Below, one piece after another: positions 1 to 13,462 of a stretch of 64,000 bases of DNA. The translations under genes were made by a program, and so were the position numbers. The DNA comes from Thysanoteuthis rhombus (Eukaryota > Mollusca > Cephalopoda > Oegopsida > Thysanoteuthidae). Position 1 is the first letter of the stretch, and each line of letters starts with the position of its first letter. A model generated the notes under the pieces. The model saw nothing but the letters and a program-made list of their open reading frames with translations. It ran no database searches and had not been told where the DNA came from. The stretch is from contig OY735219.1 of the NCBI GenBank assembly GCA_963457665.1, forward strand, positions 44,474,604 through 44,538,603. The letters are read 5' to 3'.

Positions 1-1127
1 TACACCCACTTCCCCAGATCTACTTCTTCTGTAACCCTAAGCCAACCCTAATTAAACCAGAAAACCACAAAAGTAGACAATCCTGTCCCTAAAAGGAAAC
101 TTTGCAATAAGTGATCTTCAATTAGTTTCGGATGAAAAATAACTGTAAACAAAAAAACAATCAATACTTTTTGCTGATTTTTGTTGAATATTTTTTATAC
201 ATATCGCATAGATTTTTACTTACTCTCTTTACTACGTAAGGAATGGAGGTTTGTTTCCTACTTTGAGGGGTGCAGAGTTGACATTTGGCATTTTTCAAGA
301 TCAAAATAAGGCAATTTAGTATGAAACAAAGGCTCCGAAAATAAATAATTGTAAGTGAAGAAAAATACACAAAAGATAAGAATCCCTTTCATATGAATAA
401 TTTGATGGGCAAGAAATACACACGAACAATAGATTTAAAAAATCAGTATTTCAATCTATTTTCCTGCAAGCTTAGTCTAATGATGGATTCAAGTTATTTA
501 ATTATTTTGACACAGAAGCTGCTTAGTTTGGACAAAACACCAGACAAATGGTCTTGTGAGATAAAAAATATCTTTCGACCTTGATGGGGATGAAGTGTAC
601 GGTCTCCCACAAATGACAATACTTCTGACTTCACAGTAGGCTTTTAACCCAAACCTACCCCCAGGTTCAGATGATATCGAGATAGGGGTTAGAGTTAAAA
701 AGGGATTGAGTTAGTGTGGGGTTAGAATTAGGCCCCCAAGCATATGCATGATTTGAAAGTAGTCCCTCTCCGAACCCCAAAAGGTGCATGATCTTGAGAT
801 AAGGATTAAAAAGGGATAGACTATGTGTGGGGTTAGAATTAGCCCATCTCCTCGGAATGTGCATGGGGTTAGAATTAGCCCATCTCCTCGGAATGTGCAT
901 GGGGTTAGAATTAGCCCATCTCCTCGGAATGTGCATGGGGTTAGAATTAGCCTGCCTCAGGAATTGAAGTCGATAAATTGATACGGTTCAAGATTTCTCA
1001 CAGACATAAGAAACAATATTTATTCATTGAGCAAGTCTTATGATCTCAATTAGAGATTTACACGTATAAGTCAATTTAGTCCAAAGTTTATAGCGAATAA
1101 TCAAAAAAACCTGCAAGCCTCACGTAC
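1..1127. other. Non-coding left edge with a 36-bp minisatellite
   Basis: Expected to be aminopeptidase intron. I see no further exon on the minus strand. 650-960 holds GGGGTTAG-rich sequence and the 36-bp repeat listed separately. The rest is unremarkable AT-rich sequence. Confidence 0.5.
829..953. repeat. 36-bp minisatellite, about 3.4 copies
   Basis: Units start at 829, 865, 901 and 937 with the core GGGGTTAGAATTAGCCCATC followed by TCCTCGGAATGTGCAT. The first three units are essentially identical. A diverged single copy of the GGGGTTAGAATTAG part lies upstream at about 718-733. Confidence 0.93.
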
Positions 1128-1204
1128 GATTCAGTATAATCAGCTCCTGTATTGTCCCAGCCCAAACGATGGTAATGGCCGACCACCAAACGCCGGAGAA
1201 ATAA
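1128..1204 (-). CDS. ANPEP-like: Aminopeptidase exon o (last in window)
   Basis: 77 bp, acceptor TTTCAG after a short pyrimidine run. Reads [20 protein letters not shown] then ADYTES. In the family this position reads LxxxxYxxLGWxxxxxH. The donor is GTACGT at 1127-1122. A second possible donor, GTGAGG, would extend the exon to 1124 and change the phase. The following exons are not visible in 1-1127, so they lie outside the window. Confidence 0.8.
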
Positions 1205-2056
1205 CTGAAACAAGGATTATATAGATATTATATAAAACAGAAAATGAACTGTTGCTATCATTAGCGAAACATTTAAGTAATATTAATTTCACAGAAATAC
1301 AGCTTTGTCACACATGTATATATGCGAGTGTGTGTGTGTTTTGTATCTTATTTGCTTGATACTGGTACGTCATGGCGTTGCCCACCCCCTAGGCACGAGA
1401 TAACTTTTAGCAACATCTGTAAGTTGTATTCACAGTCATATTTTTTACGTTTGGAGGAAAATATATATTCATTCATATTCAGTCATAAAACTTTCTATTA
1501 GTATAAATGATCTTGATCTGAATTTGTTCTAAATGATCCAAAATTCAACAAGTTACATCTTCTCTAAAATGCTACAATGTGATATGAATCTCTTCATTGA
1601 TGCAGTGCCCTATTAATCATTACAAGCAGACTTGTGATTTAGATAAGCAGACAGAGATTCCAGTTATGCAAGTAGATCTTACACAGAATCAACAAAATTG
1701 CATAATTGGTGGAATTTTAACCTATTTTTACAAAAATAAAGAAATAAATACGTTGTTTTTAATTTGATCAAAAGTGTATTTAATCAAAACAATGGCATAA
1801 AACAACTATTTTATACAATCCAAAGCTTATGTAATCAATGTGAAATCGAACTTTGTTTTGCAAAAATAAGTAAATACGCAGCTTTAATTTTTTTTTATAT
1901 AATATAGATAAATACGCAGTTTTGATTTAATCAAAAGTTTATTCAATTAAAACAAGAATAAAAACAACTATTCTTACGATCAAAAGTTTATGTAATCAAG
2001 CTTTTTCTACAAAAATGTAAATTTTGCAAAATAAGCAATTGCGCCGATTTGTTGTA

Positions 2057-2151
<95 letters not shown>

Positions 2152-3223
2152 ACTCAAATTGCAGCTACGAATAAAAGATTTGAATACTACTTGGAGAAAT
2201 GTCAATGAATTGAATGTTTGATTTTGTGCTCCATCCATTTCATAAGATGATTTACGATCAAGGTTTAGCCTAAGTCATTCTAAGAATTAATTAATTTCAT
2301 CTGAAATATTATCAATTAGATTTGATACAAAACAAGACATCTGAGTTTCCTGAAAAAAAGTAAGTTATAAATATTTAGAATTTAGTTTAAACAATAGGGA
2401 TAACTCTTCGACGATTCAGTTTTGTGTAACGATAGGTGGTTAAAGAATATTCTGTTCAATTTTCGTAGCCGAGCTTATGTCACTCTTGATCAGTGTAAGA
2501 AGGATTCTCAAATGTGTCAGTCCGTTTGAACTTGTGTGACCCATAAATCTACTTGAACTATAGAAACAAAAACATTAGTGTTGATGATTGAACAAGTTCC
2601 ATTTCCAAGTCAGTCAAACATCGATTAATTCAGAGTGAATTTTTTAAAACTCAACGCGTGTATTGATCTGTAAATAACATATATATCCATTTTTGTTTTT
2701 TAGTTTAAGGGTGGAATTCAGTTACAATTAACATAAATCACACATTATAGCAACATTTTATGCAGAGAATTCATTTCTTAATATCCTGACAACTGATGCA
2801 TATAAGTCTCCTATCATTTTCAAGAGCAGTTCATATTTTTGCTGTGGCTTTACCTCCAAATCTTTATATGTGTCTGTCCGAATAAGTCGTGTCTTCAGAT
2901 ACCACATTTCGGAAGCAGCTGCTCTCCATGGCCCGAGGCTGTCATCTTCGTTTAAAAACTCCAGCGTTCCCAGGGCAATCTCTACTTCCAGTTTATCGGC
3001 CCTGCAAAATAATTAAGAGAAGAAACGCTATTTCATGAAATATCAAGAGAACTGACCAGAGAATCACGATGTTGCAGCTGAATCCATTTCAGTTCAAGTA
3101 ATGGAAAACAATCATTCATTTGGGAGCTATTAATGATTCCAGAATATTTGTACTCGTGTAAATCTCGGCGTGACGCTGCGTTTAATACGCTAGTCTCACA
3201 GACCATTACTACCGAGCCTCACT

Positions 3224-3293
<70 letters not shown>

Positions 3294-3498
3294 AGAAAGC
3301 CTTTCAGCTTTGAGCACTAGACAATTAAAAACGTATTTCAAAATAAGGGCATATATGGCTTCCACAACAAATTTGTTTAACGTCTTTCGATCTCAAGGTG
3401 GAATTGTATAGAAGAAATTATATTCCCCGTATTTTATCTTACTTTCTCTGAACCATAACCTAGTTACACAAGTAAGGCCACTATTCTCCGATAGTGAG

Positions 3499-3542
<44 letters not shown>

Positions 3543-3637
3543 GCATGTGTATTGTCAAACTGTCCTTGAGTTCTTGTAACGTGTGTCTATGCGTAAGTGT
3601 GCGCGTGTGTACCAGTACAAAATTAGTCTACCAAACT

Positions 3638-3715
<78 letters not shown>

Positions 3716-5559
3716 AGTATCCAATATTTTTTGGCTACATCATTGTAATTTTCAATTGTTTTAGCTCATTTTTCATTCATCGATTCTTAAGATGATGTAA
3801 ACTCCAGTACAGAAAGTTATGCCAAGTAAATCTTATGGAATTTATGGAAAGGGGAATAATTAAATACGCAGAAATTGATAGAGAGTCACGAAAATCTGAA
3901 CAGAAATGAAAGAAAAAAAACTGCATTACTCACTTTACAAGACTCCAGGCATCATCGATAATCTGTCCTCTATTGATGACATCAATTGCCTATAATTATA
4001 GATTAACATTGAATACGAATGAAAAATTTTTTAAAAAAATCGATACATGCTCTTTCGTCGTCCTAGACTTCGATAGTAGTTTGCAGACGTTTTACAAACC
4101 ATAAAATTCAAGAAGACATAATCATCTGCTCAATATCGGCAGCGATATCTACAATAATTGAAGGTTGTTGAAAGAGTTGTTATTGATACTGGGTGATTTC
4201 ATTATGTCCGATCCTTTTTAATTTTTGTTGGTTTAGAAGTGGCCAGGAAAGAATATTAAAATGAAGAACAGTAGATTTTCATTTTTCGATCATTTGTTAC
4301 AAAATCAATATAAATAGTTAATAAAACAAATCATTTTATCGAGAAATCAAGAGTGTGAACTGGTCTTTCTATTCAATGAATTAAAAAAAAATGGAAATCT
4401 TAATTGTTTGAATCCATTTTGAAAAAAAGAAGAGGCCAAGTTTTAACTGTATCACTTTCGATCAAATTGCTTAACCAGTAGTTCTTTCTAAATATCATTT
4501 AGAAATCTATGATGTCATGCAGAAAAGATGAAATGATTTCTTTCTATATTTATTTCCGTCGAAAACTAATAAAACATTAGTAAAATTTCCTATATTGGGA
4601 TAAACATTTCGGCTTTTAACAATGATTTATTTAAACCATCAGACTGCTCACGAAGAAATGAAAACGGAAGAACATTTAAACTCTTACAACTAATATTAAT
4701 TTTATTCATGAACAGAAAAAACAACCAAGAAATACAAGCAAACGATAGAAAATTAGGACAAAGTTATCAGTTTTCAGAAGATAGAATCAAATTCAGTATA
4801 TTTTGAAACGTAATTCTTTTCCTTTTATTGGATCTACTATCTTGTATACATGAACAATCATAATGCTAAGGAAATTCAAACAGGCATTGTTTTGTATTTG
4901 AAAACAAATATATTTAGCCACGAGCAAAATGAGAATGTAATTTTTTTATTATTTTAGACATTAGTATAAGCCGTACACAAAATCAGAAAATACTTTTACA
5001 CTCATAAAACGCACATTCACGGAAGATAATCACAATAAATTCACCAACCTTGTAGTCCATGTTCAACTGCTTAATGAGAGCGTACCAATTCTTGTCATCA
5101 TAATTCACTCTGTAGTGTCCATATTTTAGACAATTACCGATGTACCAGCCATTCTCATCACCCAACAATGGCAACAACTGATCAGCGATCGTAGCTGAAG
5201 GAGAAATAAAAAGAAGAACAGGACGATCATTACGTCTCAATGCATCGCAGGTTTTGCAAATACTCGACTGCAAACCAGGAGGAAAAATTGCTCTGCCGTA
5301 AAATGAGATCCTTCTTTTTGGAGTGAATCGTCTATGTATGTATGTATGTATGTATGTATGTATGTATGTAGGTAGGTAGGTAGGTAGGTAGGTAGGTAGA
5401 AGTCTGATAGCCGGAACGGTAGCAAAATGGTGTTCTAGTCCAGTTTTTCATTTGATGTATGCTTTTTGCATCTATCTATCTATCTAGTTATCTATCTATC
5501 TATCGAAGTGATCATTGGTCTCTGGAAGATAGAATTGATAATCCAAAGGAATAAATATA

Positions 5560-5638
<79 letters not shown>

Positions 5639-8311
5639 GTGCACCATACTTATGGATAGTCAAATAATAAGTACCTTGTATATTATTCAAGTATTACTTG
5701 AATTTCCCACAAAAAGATTATCAGAAGACTACTTACGATTTGCATATAAGTACATTTGTAACGAGGAACTTCGAAAACACAAGTAGACATTTCGTTAAGT
5801 AACTTGAATGCTTGTTCAACTTTTGTTGAAAATTTTCGACCGTACTAAAACAACGAAAGTCCATTTAGTCAGTTGTATACTTACTTTTATCAGCAGTGTA
5901 ATCAATCCATATCACGTCTTTGGCTGTCTTACCAAATTCTCCTTCCTTAGAAGTTGTGTAAACAAACGGAATTTGCCACTTGTACCTTCAAAAATACAAA
6001 ATAAATTGACACCGTTGATATTTTGATATATTTTGCTATATTTCCAATGTCGGGAATTGAGTAGAAAACAGCATATCTGGCTCAGAGTTTGAAGGGAAAA
6101 TTCATACTTCAATTTTCACAGACTTTAATCATTCACAATCAGGCTGATAATTGGTAAAATAGGAAAATTGCATAAAATCAAATGTTTCATCAAGCAAACT
6201 TATATATCTGAAACAGTAGGTGTAATGTTCCTCTTTTTAACACCCAGAATCAAGCGATTAGAAGCAAAATGCTTGTTTTTTCAAACACCCATAATAAGTA
6301 CTCTCTATCTGTTTGTCTGTCTCTGTCAATCACTCTATATATAGAGAGAAAGGGAGGGTGGGAGAAAGGCAGTGACAAAACTCATTTGTTTCTTGAAAGA
6401 TATGAACAAGCGACAGAATATGTGTTGTGCCCGACATATCATATCAGTAACTCTTGTCATTTCGAAATTACCAGTTAATTTCCACTAATTAACCTTACTA
6501 CGAATTAACTTTTAAGAAAATTATGTTGATAAACAAATAAAATGATTACCGGCAAACCGAAGTCAAAAGCCGTGATGTCATATGTTAGGGAAAGAGAATA
6601 AGCGCAATTTCTCTCTTTCCATTCAGGCTTTCGATGTGTGAAGTCAAATGGTTCGACAACATCTCAAGAGAATTCATCTTAAGCATTCATAATGTGAAAC
6701 ATGAACATTTGCAGAACATTTTCATTCTTTTTGCAACTGGAGTGAAAACTTGCGAAGAACTTATTACGAACTTTCTTCTTCTATAGTCCAGAACTTTCGA
6801 TAAATTACATTATATAACAATCCTGTCTTGAACTCGAGACCAAAGTCATTTCCAATTAGTTGCCTAATAGATATTCAACAAATATATATTTTTTTCTGTG
6901 ACAACATACCATATTCACCACAAATATTTCGAACATCCTGATAATAATAGGTAGGTAATCTAAGTGGCCAGAGTCCTACCTATTAAAAACATACAGCAGA
7001 CTTCTTTTTAGACAAAGTGTGTGGCAATGTAAATTCTTCAAACATATTGATCCTTCTAACGTTTGAACGCTGATGAATTCTCCATTATCTGCATGCCTAC
7101 CTTCTATGACCTTTCTGTGTTGATTATTAGATACTCTCCTTTTGAATTTTAACTCACTCATCTCTGATTTGTATTTCCTTGAACATTTTCCACAAAATCT
7201 TCTTTATAAAAAGAAGGAAAAATTGAGTTACAATGGAGGAGAGAAAGTCGTAATTAGCCAATTATATACATCAGAACAGACGAGAATGCATAAACATATT
7301 GAATGATTGACAAACCTAAGATACAAATAGACATGTCAGTATAGGTGAGAATAGGTATCCAGTAAGAATATTTTTCTAAATCGCATATTAAATAGAGACA
7401 CAGGCAATTTGTCTTAAAAAGGGAAGAGAAAATAAAATCAAGGAAAGACTTACCCAAAAGTGGAATTGAACTTTTGAGATGAATCAGTGTCGATTACAAA
7501 TCTTTCCTGCGTTACTGTCAGTTGGTTTTCACCAGTTCTTTTGACCATGACAACTGGGTAGTTCATTTGCAGGACCCACGTGTCCATAATCATTTTAACA
7601 TCCAAGTCCCGTCCATCTATTTTCGATTGCTGAAATGAAAAAGTCTAGTTTCGTCCATAAAACAGTTATAGCTATTTGCGAGATTTAGATCAGCATGACA
7701 CAAGGTCACGATTATGGGACACTCAGTATCGAACTAACCACACTAGCGAAATGACAAGCTTGATAACCAGGTTGGTATCAAATTTCCTTTCTTATATACA
7801 CGCTGAGATATCCATCCGTAATCATTCACAATTGCTCCATTCAATTCAGTGGAGACATTTTCACGCATCGATTGTGACAATAATTCCATGCAAATCACTA
7901 ACTTATTAGGCTGTTTGCAATAGATTATCATCACAGTTAATTGTTGCCAATAATTTAGCAAATATCGCCAAAGGGAAGAATACACGTTTTGATTTATTCT
8001 TTCCCGGTGTATATGTATGATCAGAGGGTTTTCCTTATGGAATAAATTTGTCCAAGAAATGCATAATTGGACAAAAAGGTGAGGATATATTGTGCTGATA
8101 ACAGCAGATCGACTGAAGAGTGCATGAAGAATCAAACAATAAAATTATTTCCTCTCTTTGATTAACGATCCAGATTAAACAGGCCAAAATGAGATTTTTG
8201 TTTTTCAGTGTTTGACACAATTTTTAATTTACAGAGAGAACTCATATAGATTACATTTTTATAGGAAATTAATTTCCTCTCTGGAACAATGTAGCTATGG
8301 GAAACACATTG

Positions 8312-8388
<77 letters not shown>

Positions 8389-8792
8389 TGAAAACCAGGG
8401 TAGTACCGGTCATAGTGGGCGCACTAGGAACTGTCCCCAAAACGCTGAGGGAGAGACTGGAGGAGATCGGGATTAGGAGGAGGATAGAGACCGTACAGAC
8501 CACAGCACTACTGGGAACTGCACGGATACTGAGGAAGGTGCTAGAGATATAAGTACTGCAACGAATTGTAGCTCTGTCATGATATGCGAAAGAGAGAAGA
8601 CGTTAGCTGAAGACCTGAGGAGACTTATTGTCACTCAGCCTTCTGCGATAACCACTGGGCAACCGGTGTGAAACTGTTAATCGCAGAATTACTGCGACCT
8701 ATGATTACTAGGGGAGGAGGGCTGGAGACTTGAGGAGACTTGCTGTCACTCAAACTCCAGCGGTTACCGCCAGGCAACTGGTGTGAGATTCC

Positions 8793-8876
<84 letters not shown>

Positions 8877-11800
8877 TAATAAAAAGAAGAAGAAGAAGAA
8901 GAAAACTAAATGAGTGTCTTAGGAAAACAAGAAAATATCAGAAATCAAATTGAACAGTATAAATTTGATAAAAGCAATGAGCACATGAGCAGTTTCAATG
9001 GGGACTATTCATGACACTTCCTATACTGAACAAAAGAGAAACAAAAATCGAAGGATCAAAGGGACAACAAATTATTTGCTATGGATGAGGCTCTCCATCC
9101 CAGAGATGTAATATAAGCGCCATATCTACAAGTTTTCACCCCATGTTGAATATAAACTTTTATAGATCGATGATTATTCAATGAAAAAATTGAAACACCT
9201 TAAAAATAAAGTCTTGATAATTATTGGTTATCCTCGAAAATTCATTTATATGATTAATCGCCTTTTGTTTTGAATCATCTAACTTTTTCCTCTCTTTACT
9301 TTTCAATTGTACATGTATCCTCAATACTTATACTGCGAGTACAAGCACAATACGAATCCTCATAAAATAGGTTTCCCTTCTGAATGGAGAGTTCGTCGTA
9401 ACGAATCTTACCCAAATGACATGACCGTTGATCAACAAACGTATTAACAATAATCATGTATTTATAAATTATCTGATGCACGGAAGCGATAGATACTTAT
9501 AGAATGGTTAAAGATTAACTGACCTCGCCAAGTGCCTGCCACAGGTCATCATCTGTTGCTTCTCCGTAGGCCAATTTTTTCAGATAATTCTGAAAGACAA
9601 CACAGCAATAAATTGAAAATGAACAAAATGAACCATTGGACCAACAAAACACGAAAAAATATAAAAATCAAAGCAAACAAAAATATAGGCATCGTTGGGA
9701 AGGAAATTTCATATCGTGTAAAGTTTATAAAGAACGTATGGATCCAATCCCCAAATCTCATCTTCTTTTGTAGCCTATAGCCCATTCTTCCACAAAATTT
9801 CATTGTGTCTCATTGACAACCTTTGGAGATATCGTGTGTGCACGATACATATGGTGTGGACAGATAGTTATAATGTAGGAGAGATAATTGTGCAGGGAAC
9901 TGCTCCAAAAATTATTCACTTTTTTCTTATCTATTACCATCTAGTCCACGAAATTTCATTGAAATTCATTGAGAAACTTTTGAGATATTGTGTAAAGAGT
10001 CAAACGTTTTTTTAGATGTGTTGTGCTTGTCGACAGTTAGCTAGTACATGGTAAATAATCGTGCATGGCTCCAAAATGTCATGACTTCTTTCATAGTCTA
10101 TTGCCGACCTATCCATGAGATGTTATTGAAATTCATTGAGAACTTTGAAGATATCACGTGTACAGACTGAGATCTTTTGATATATTTTGTAGTACAGGAA
10201 GATAGCTACAATGCAGGGGAGATAATTGTACATGGATTTGCTCGGAATTTTAATCACTTTTATAATCTCTGAAAGAAAACTGGAAATAAAACATATCTGT
10301 GAAGTGATAGCTCTTGGATAGGGTAGGTAATTGTAGATGGATCCGCTCCAAAATCCAATCCATTTTTGGGTAGCCTATTGATCACATTTCAGTGAAATAT
10401 CATTGGAAACATTTGAAGATAATGTCCAGAGAGAAAAGCTTTGAAAATAATAACTAGAGAAAAAAGCTTTGAAGATATTGTGTGATGTGGGAAATTGGCT
10501 AGAACTGAGGTGGATGCATCCTCTTCTTTGCATCTGTCTGCCAACATGATATCTCCAGGGAAGAAGGGATGCAATTTCGGAGCCATCCCATGTTATAGCT
10601 GTCAGTCCAGACAAGTGTTTGATTTTAAAACATGAGTTTATCCCATTTGATTATGTATAGCTCGTAATGACTTGCTCAGCAGCACATGATCCTTTTCGCA
10701 ACTGATCTGGAATGTCTATCCTAGATATTCTTACTCACCAAAGGTCCCTCCAGCATGTTCAATTGGTATCTTTAGACAGCATCAGATTTATAAATGTTGG
10801 TCTGCAGAAGTAATCATCATTAACTAAAAGAAATTTCTTTAATATCTCTTGTTATCTTAGGGCAATAAAAAGTGAAATGAAAATTCATCTTGGATCATGA
10901 AATTCTGTTTTTCATATTTAATGACGTGACCATTATACTTTATACATTATATTGAATTTATCCTCAGAATCACATTTTCTTTCACTACAATCATCGGATA
11001 CATTATATAAAGTCAATTTCTGATCCAAGGAGAAATATACAAATGTACGAATATGCAAACAGATATGTCGATATATCTTTCTTTCTTTTCTCTATTGCTA
11101 TCTTCTTCTTCTCCTTTCTCTCTCTTCTCCGTCCCTGTACCTGTCTGTCTGCCTGTGTCTTTCTCCTTTCTGTCTGTTTGTGTCTTTCTCTCTCCTTTCT
11201 GTCTGTCTGTCTGTCTCTAATAAACACGCCGCGCAGTGTTACGATTAGTCATTAAATAGCAAGCTAGGTTACGATAAGACATTAAATATTAGACATTTTG
11301 AACTGCCGCTATTGGAAGGCAAAATCAGAAATTATGTCATTATGAACCAGCGGGGGTCACGTATAAGTTTGGGAACTGGTTACTTCGAAACAGTTCAGGA
11401 AGATTAAAATTCAAAACTTTGTAGGCACGTTCCCAAATGTAGGTAGATCATAACTGATAATTCTTACATTGAATTTATCCTCAGAATCACATTTTCTTTC
11501 ACTACAATCATCGGATACAAACTTGAGTGACATTAAAAACTTGATGGGCATGAAACTTCACAAGGGTTGGATTAATCTTGACTGAGAAAAAAATGGAACT
11601 TACTCGTATTCCATCTCGAAAGGTTTCTTCTCCCAGGAAAAACCTCATCATTCGGATTAGAGATACTCCCTGTGTGTAAAACTCAGAAATGTTAGCAAAA
11701 CATAGATTCAAAGTATGAAAAAGAACAAAAAAAAGAACGATTCGTCGTAGAGCTAGAATCATATTCCTAATTTGATATGTCCTGTCTGGTGGTAGTCAGT

Positions 11801-12385
11801 TTCTCAAACATTTTTTATTGCTTTTATTTATTTTATACGTCCATAACTCATTTGCTATTTGTGGGGCGTATTTGAAAATAGGTATGGTACCTCGGAATGT
11901 GCAGACACGTTTTTATAATGAAAAAATGCTGATAATACCCATTGATAAAAGAAACACATAGAAATATCATTCAAATCAATACATAAGACGACGTGTTCTT
12001 CGTCTTTAAATTACTGCTGACTCAATAACATGAAAAAAAAAGACAAGTGTGGATAGTTGTACTTGAACAAGCACGAATTTAATTGGAAAAAGTTTTTAAA
12101 AAATTCAATACCTTTAAATAGGATATAGAATCAAATATTTCACGGATCTGATCCGGATCTGAAACAGGTTGATAGATAGGATGAGAAGAAGCCAAACCAT
12201 CAAAACTCATGGCCGAATTGAGAGAATCAAGGATGGATATTTGGAACTGGAAAAAAAGGAATTGCACAAATAATTAGACCATATTCAAAATAGAGAATGG
12301 TACACAAATCTGCACACATACTTTACACGCATGCATGTGCAAGAGCACACACAGACACAGACACAGACAGACAGACAGACAGACA

Positions 12386-12423
<38 letters not shown>

Positions 12424-13390
12424 AACACGCATACAAACGTTAAGAAACAAATAGTCTTAGTATATTAATGGAATTGAGGTATTACTACCCGCGAAAATGT
12501 AGTTTGGTTTCATCTAAACCACATATTTATAAATACAGCTAATTTATTTGATAATTATGATATTGATGAAAGCGAGATGATGTGCAACGTGAAAAATAGT
12601 TCTAAGGTTAGTAAAGAAATTGTCAAATTGAACGTTGGTAGAAAATCAACTAAGAGAAATCTTTCAGTTTAATTAATATTCTTAAAGATGATATCATAAG
12701 TTGGTTTACATGCAGCCTGAGAGTGAAATCAACACAACGGATTTAGTATGCACATGGGTGAACACTTAACAGAACACGAAAAACGAGTCACGTCTCTTGT
12801 TACACTTGTTGATCCCTCATCGTCAAATACATTTAGGGGGGGTCACCTATGTAAGTAAATCCCGCGCTTCGAATATTGAATGATGTGTAGTATGGAATAA
12901 CATCCATATACAATACTTTATTATAATACTTTGTATAAAATAATAAACTACATGTTATATGACATGAGCTATATCATAGCTGAAAGAGCGGCGGTGTTTA
13001 ATCAACACTAAGGGGAGTCGTTTCAATATAACTATTTTGTTTTTGAAAACCTGACACAGATAGTTACATGATAAACAACTGATGAACCCAACATATAGTA
13101 TACATATAGTACCATAATATCAGTCTATGTAAGACATAAAAGATTACCCAATTTACATTAATAGATGGTGAGAAATAAATGACTGAAATGACACGAAACA
13201 TTTTTGAAAAAAGTTTACATATTTAGTGTTTAAAGCTGTAAAGACTAAACAAATGTATATAGGAACCGATGATAAGAGTAACGCCAAGTTGAATCGATTA
13301 TTTTATTTTCGTTGAAAAATCCAAATGGTACATTCACCGTGTAATAGCGGGTAATCATTTCAAATAAGAGTTTCTGTATAACATAACGCA

Positions 13391-13462
<72 letters not shown>

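Noticed and set aside
829..953. CRISPR-like array
   Set aside because: Units are directly abutting with no unique spacers, and the window is eukaryotic. It is a minisatellite.
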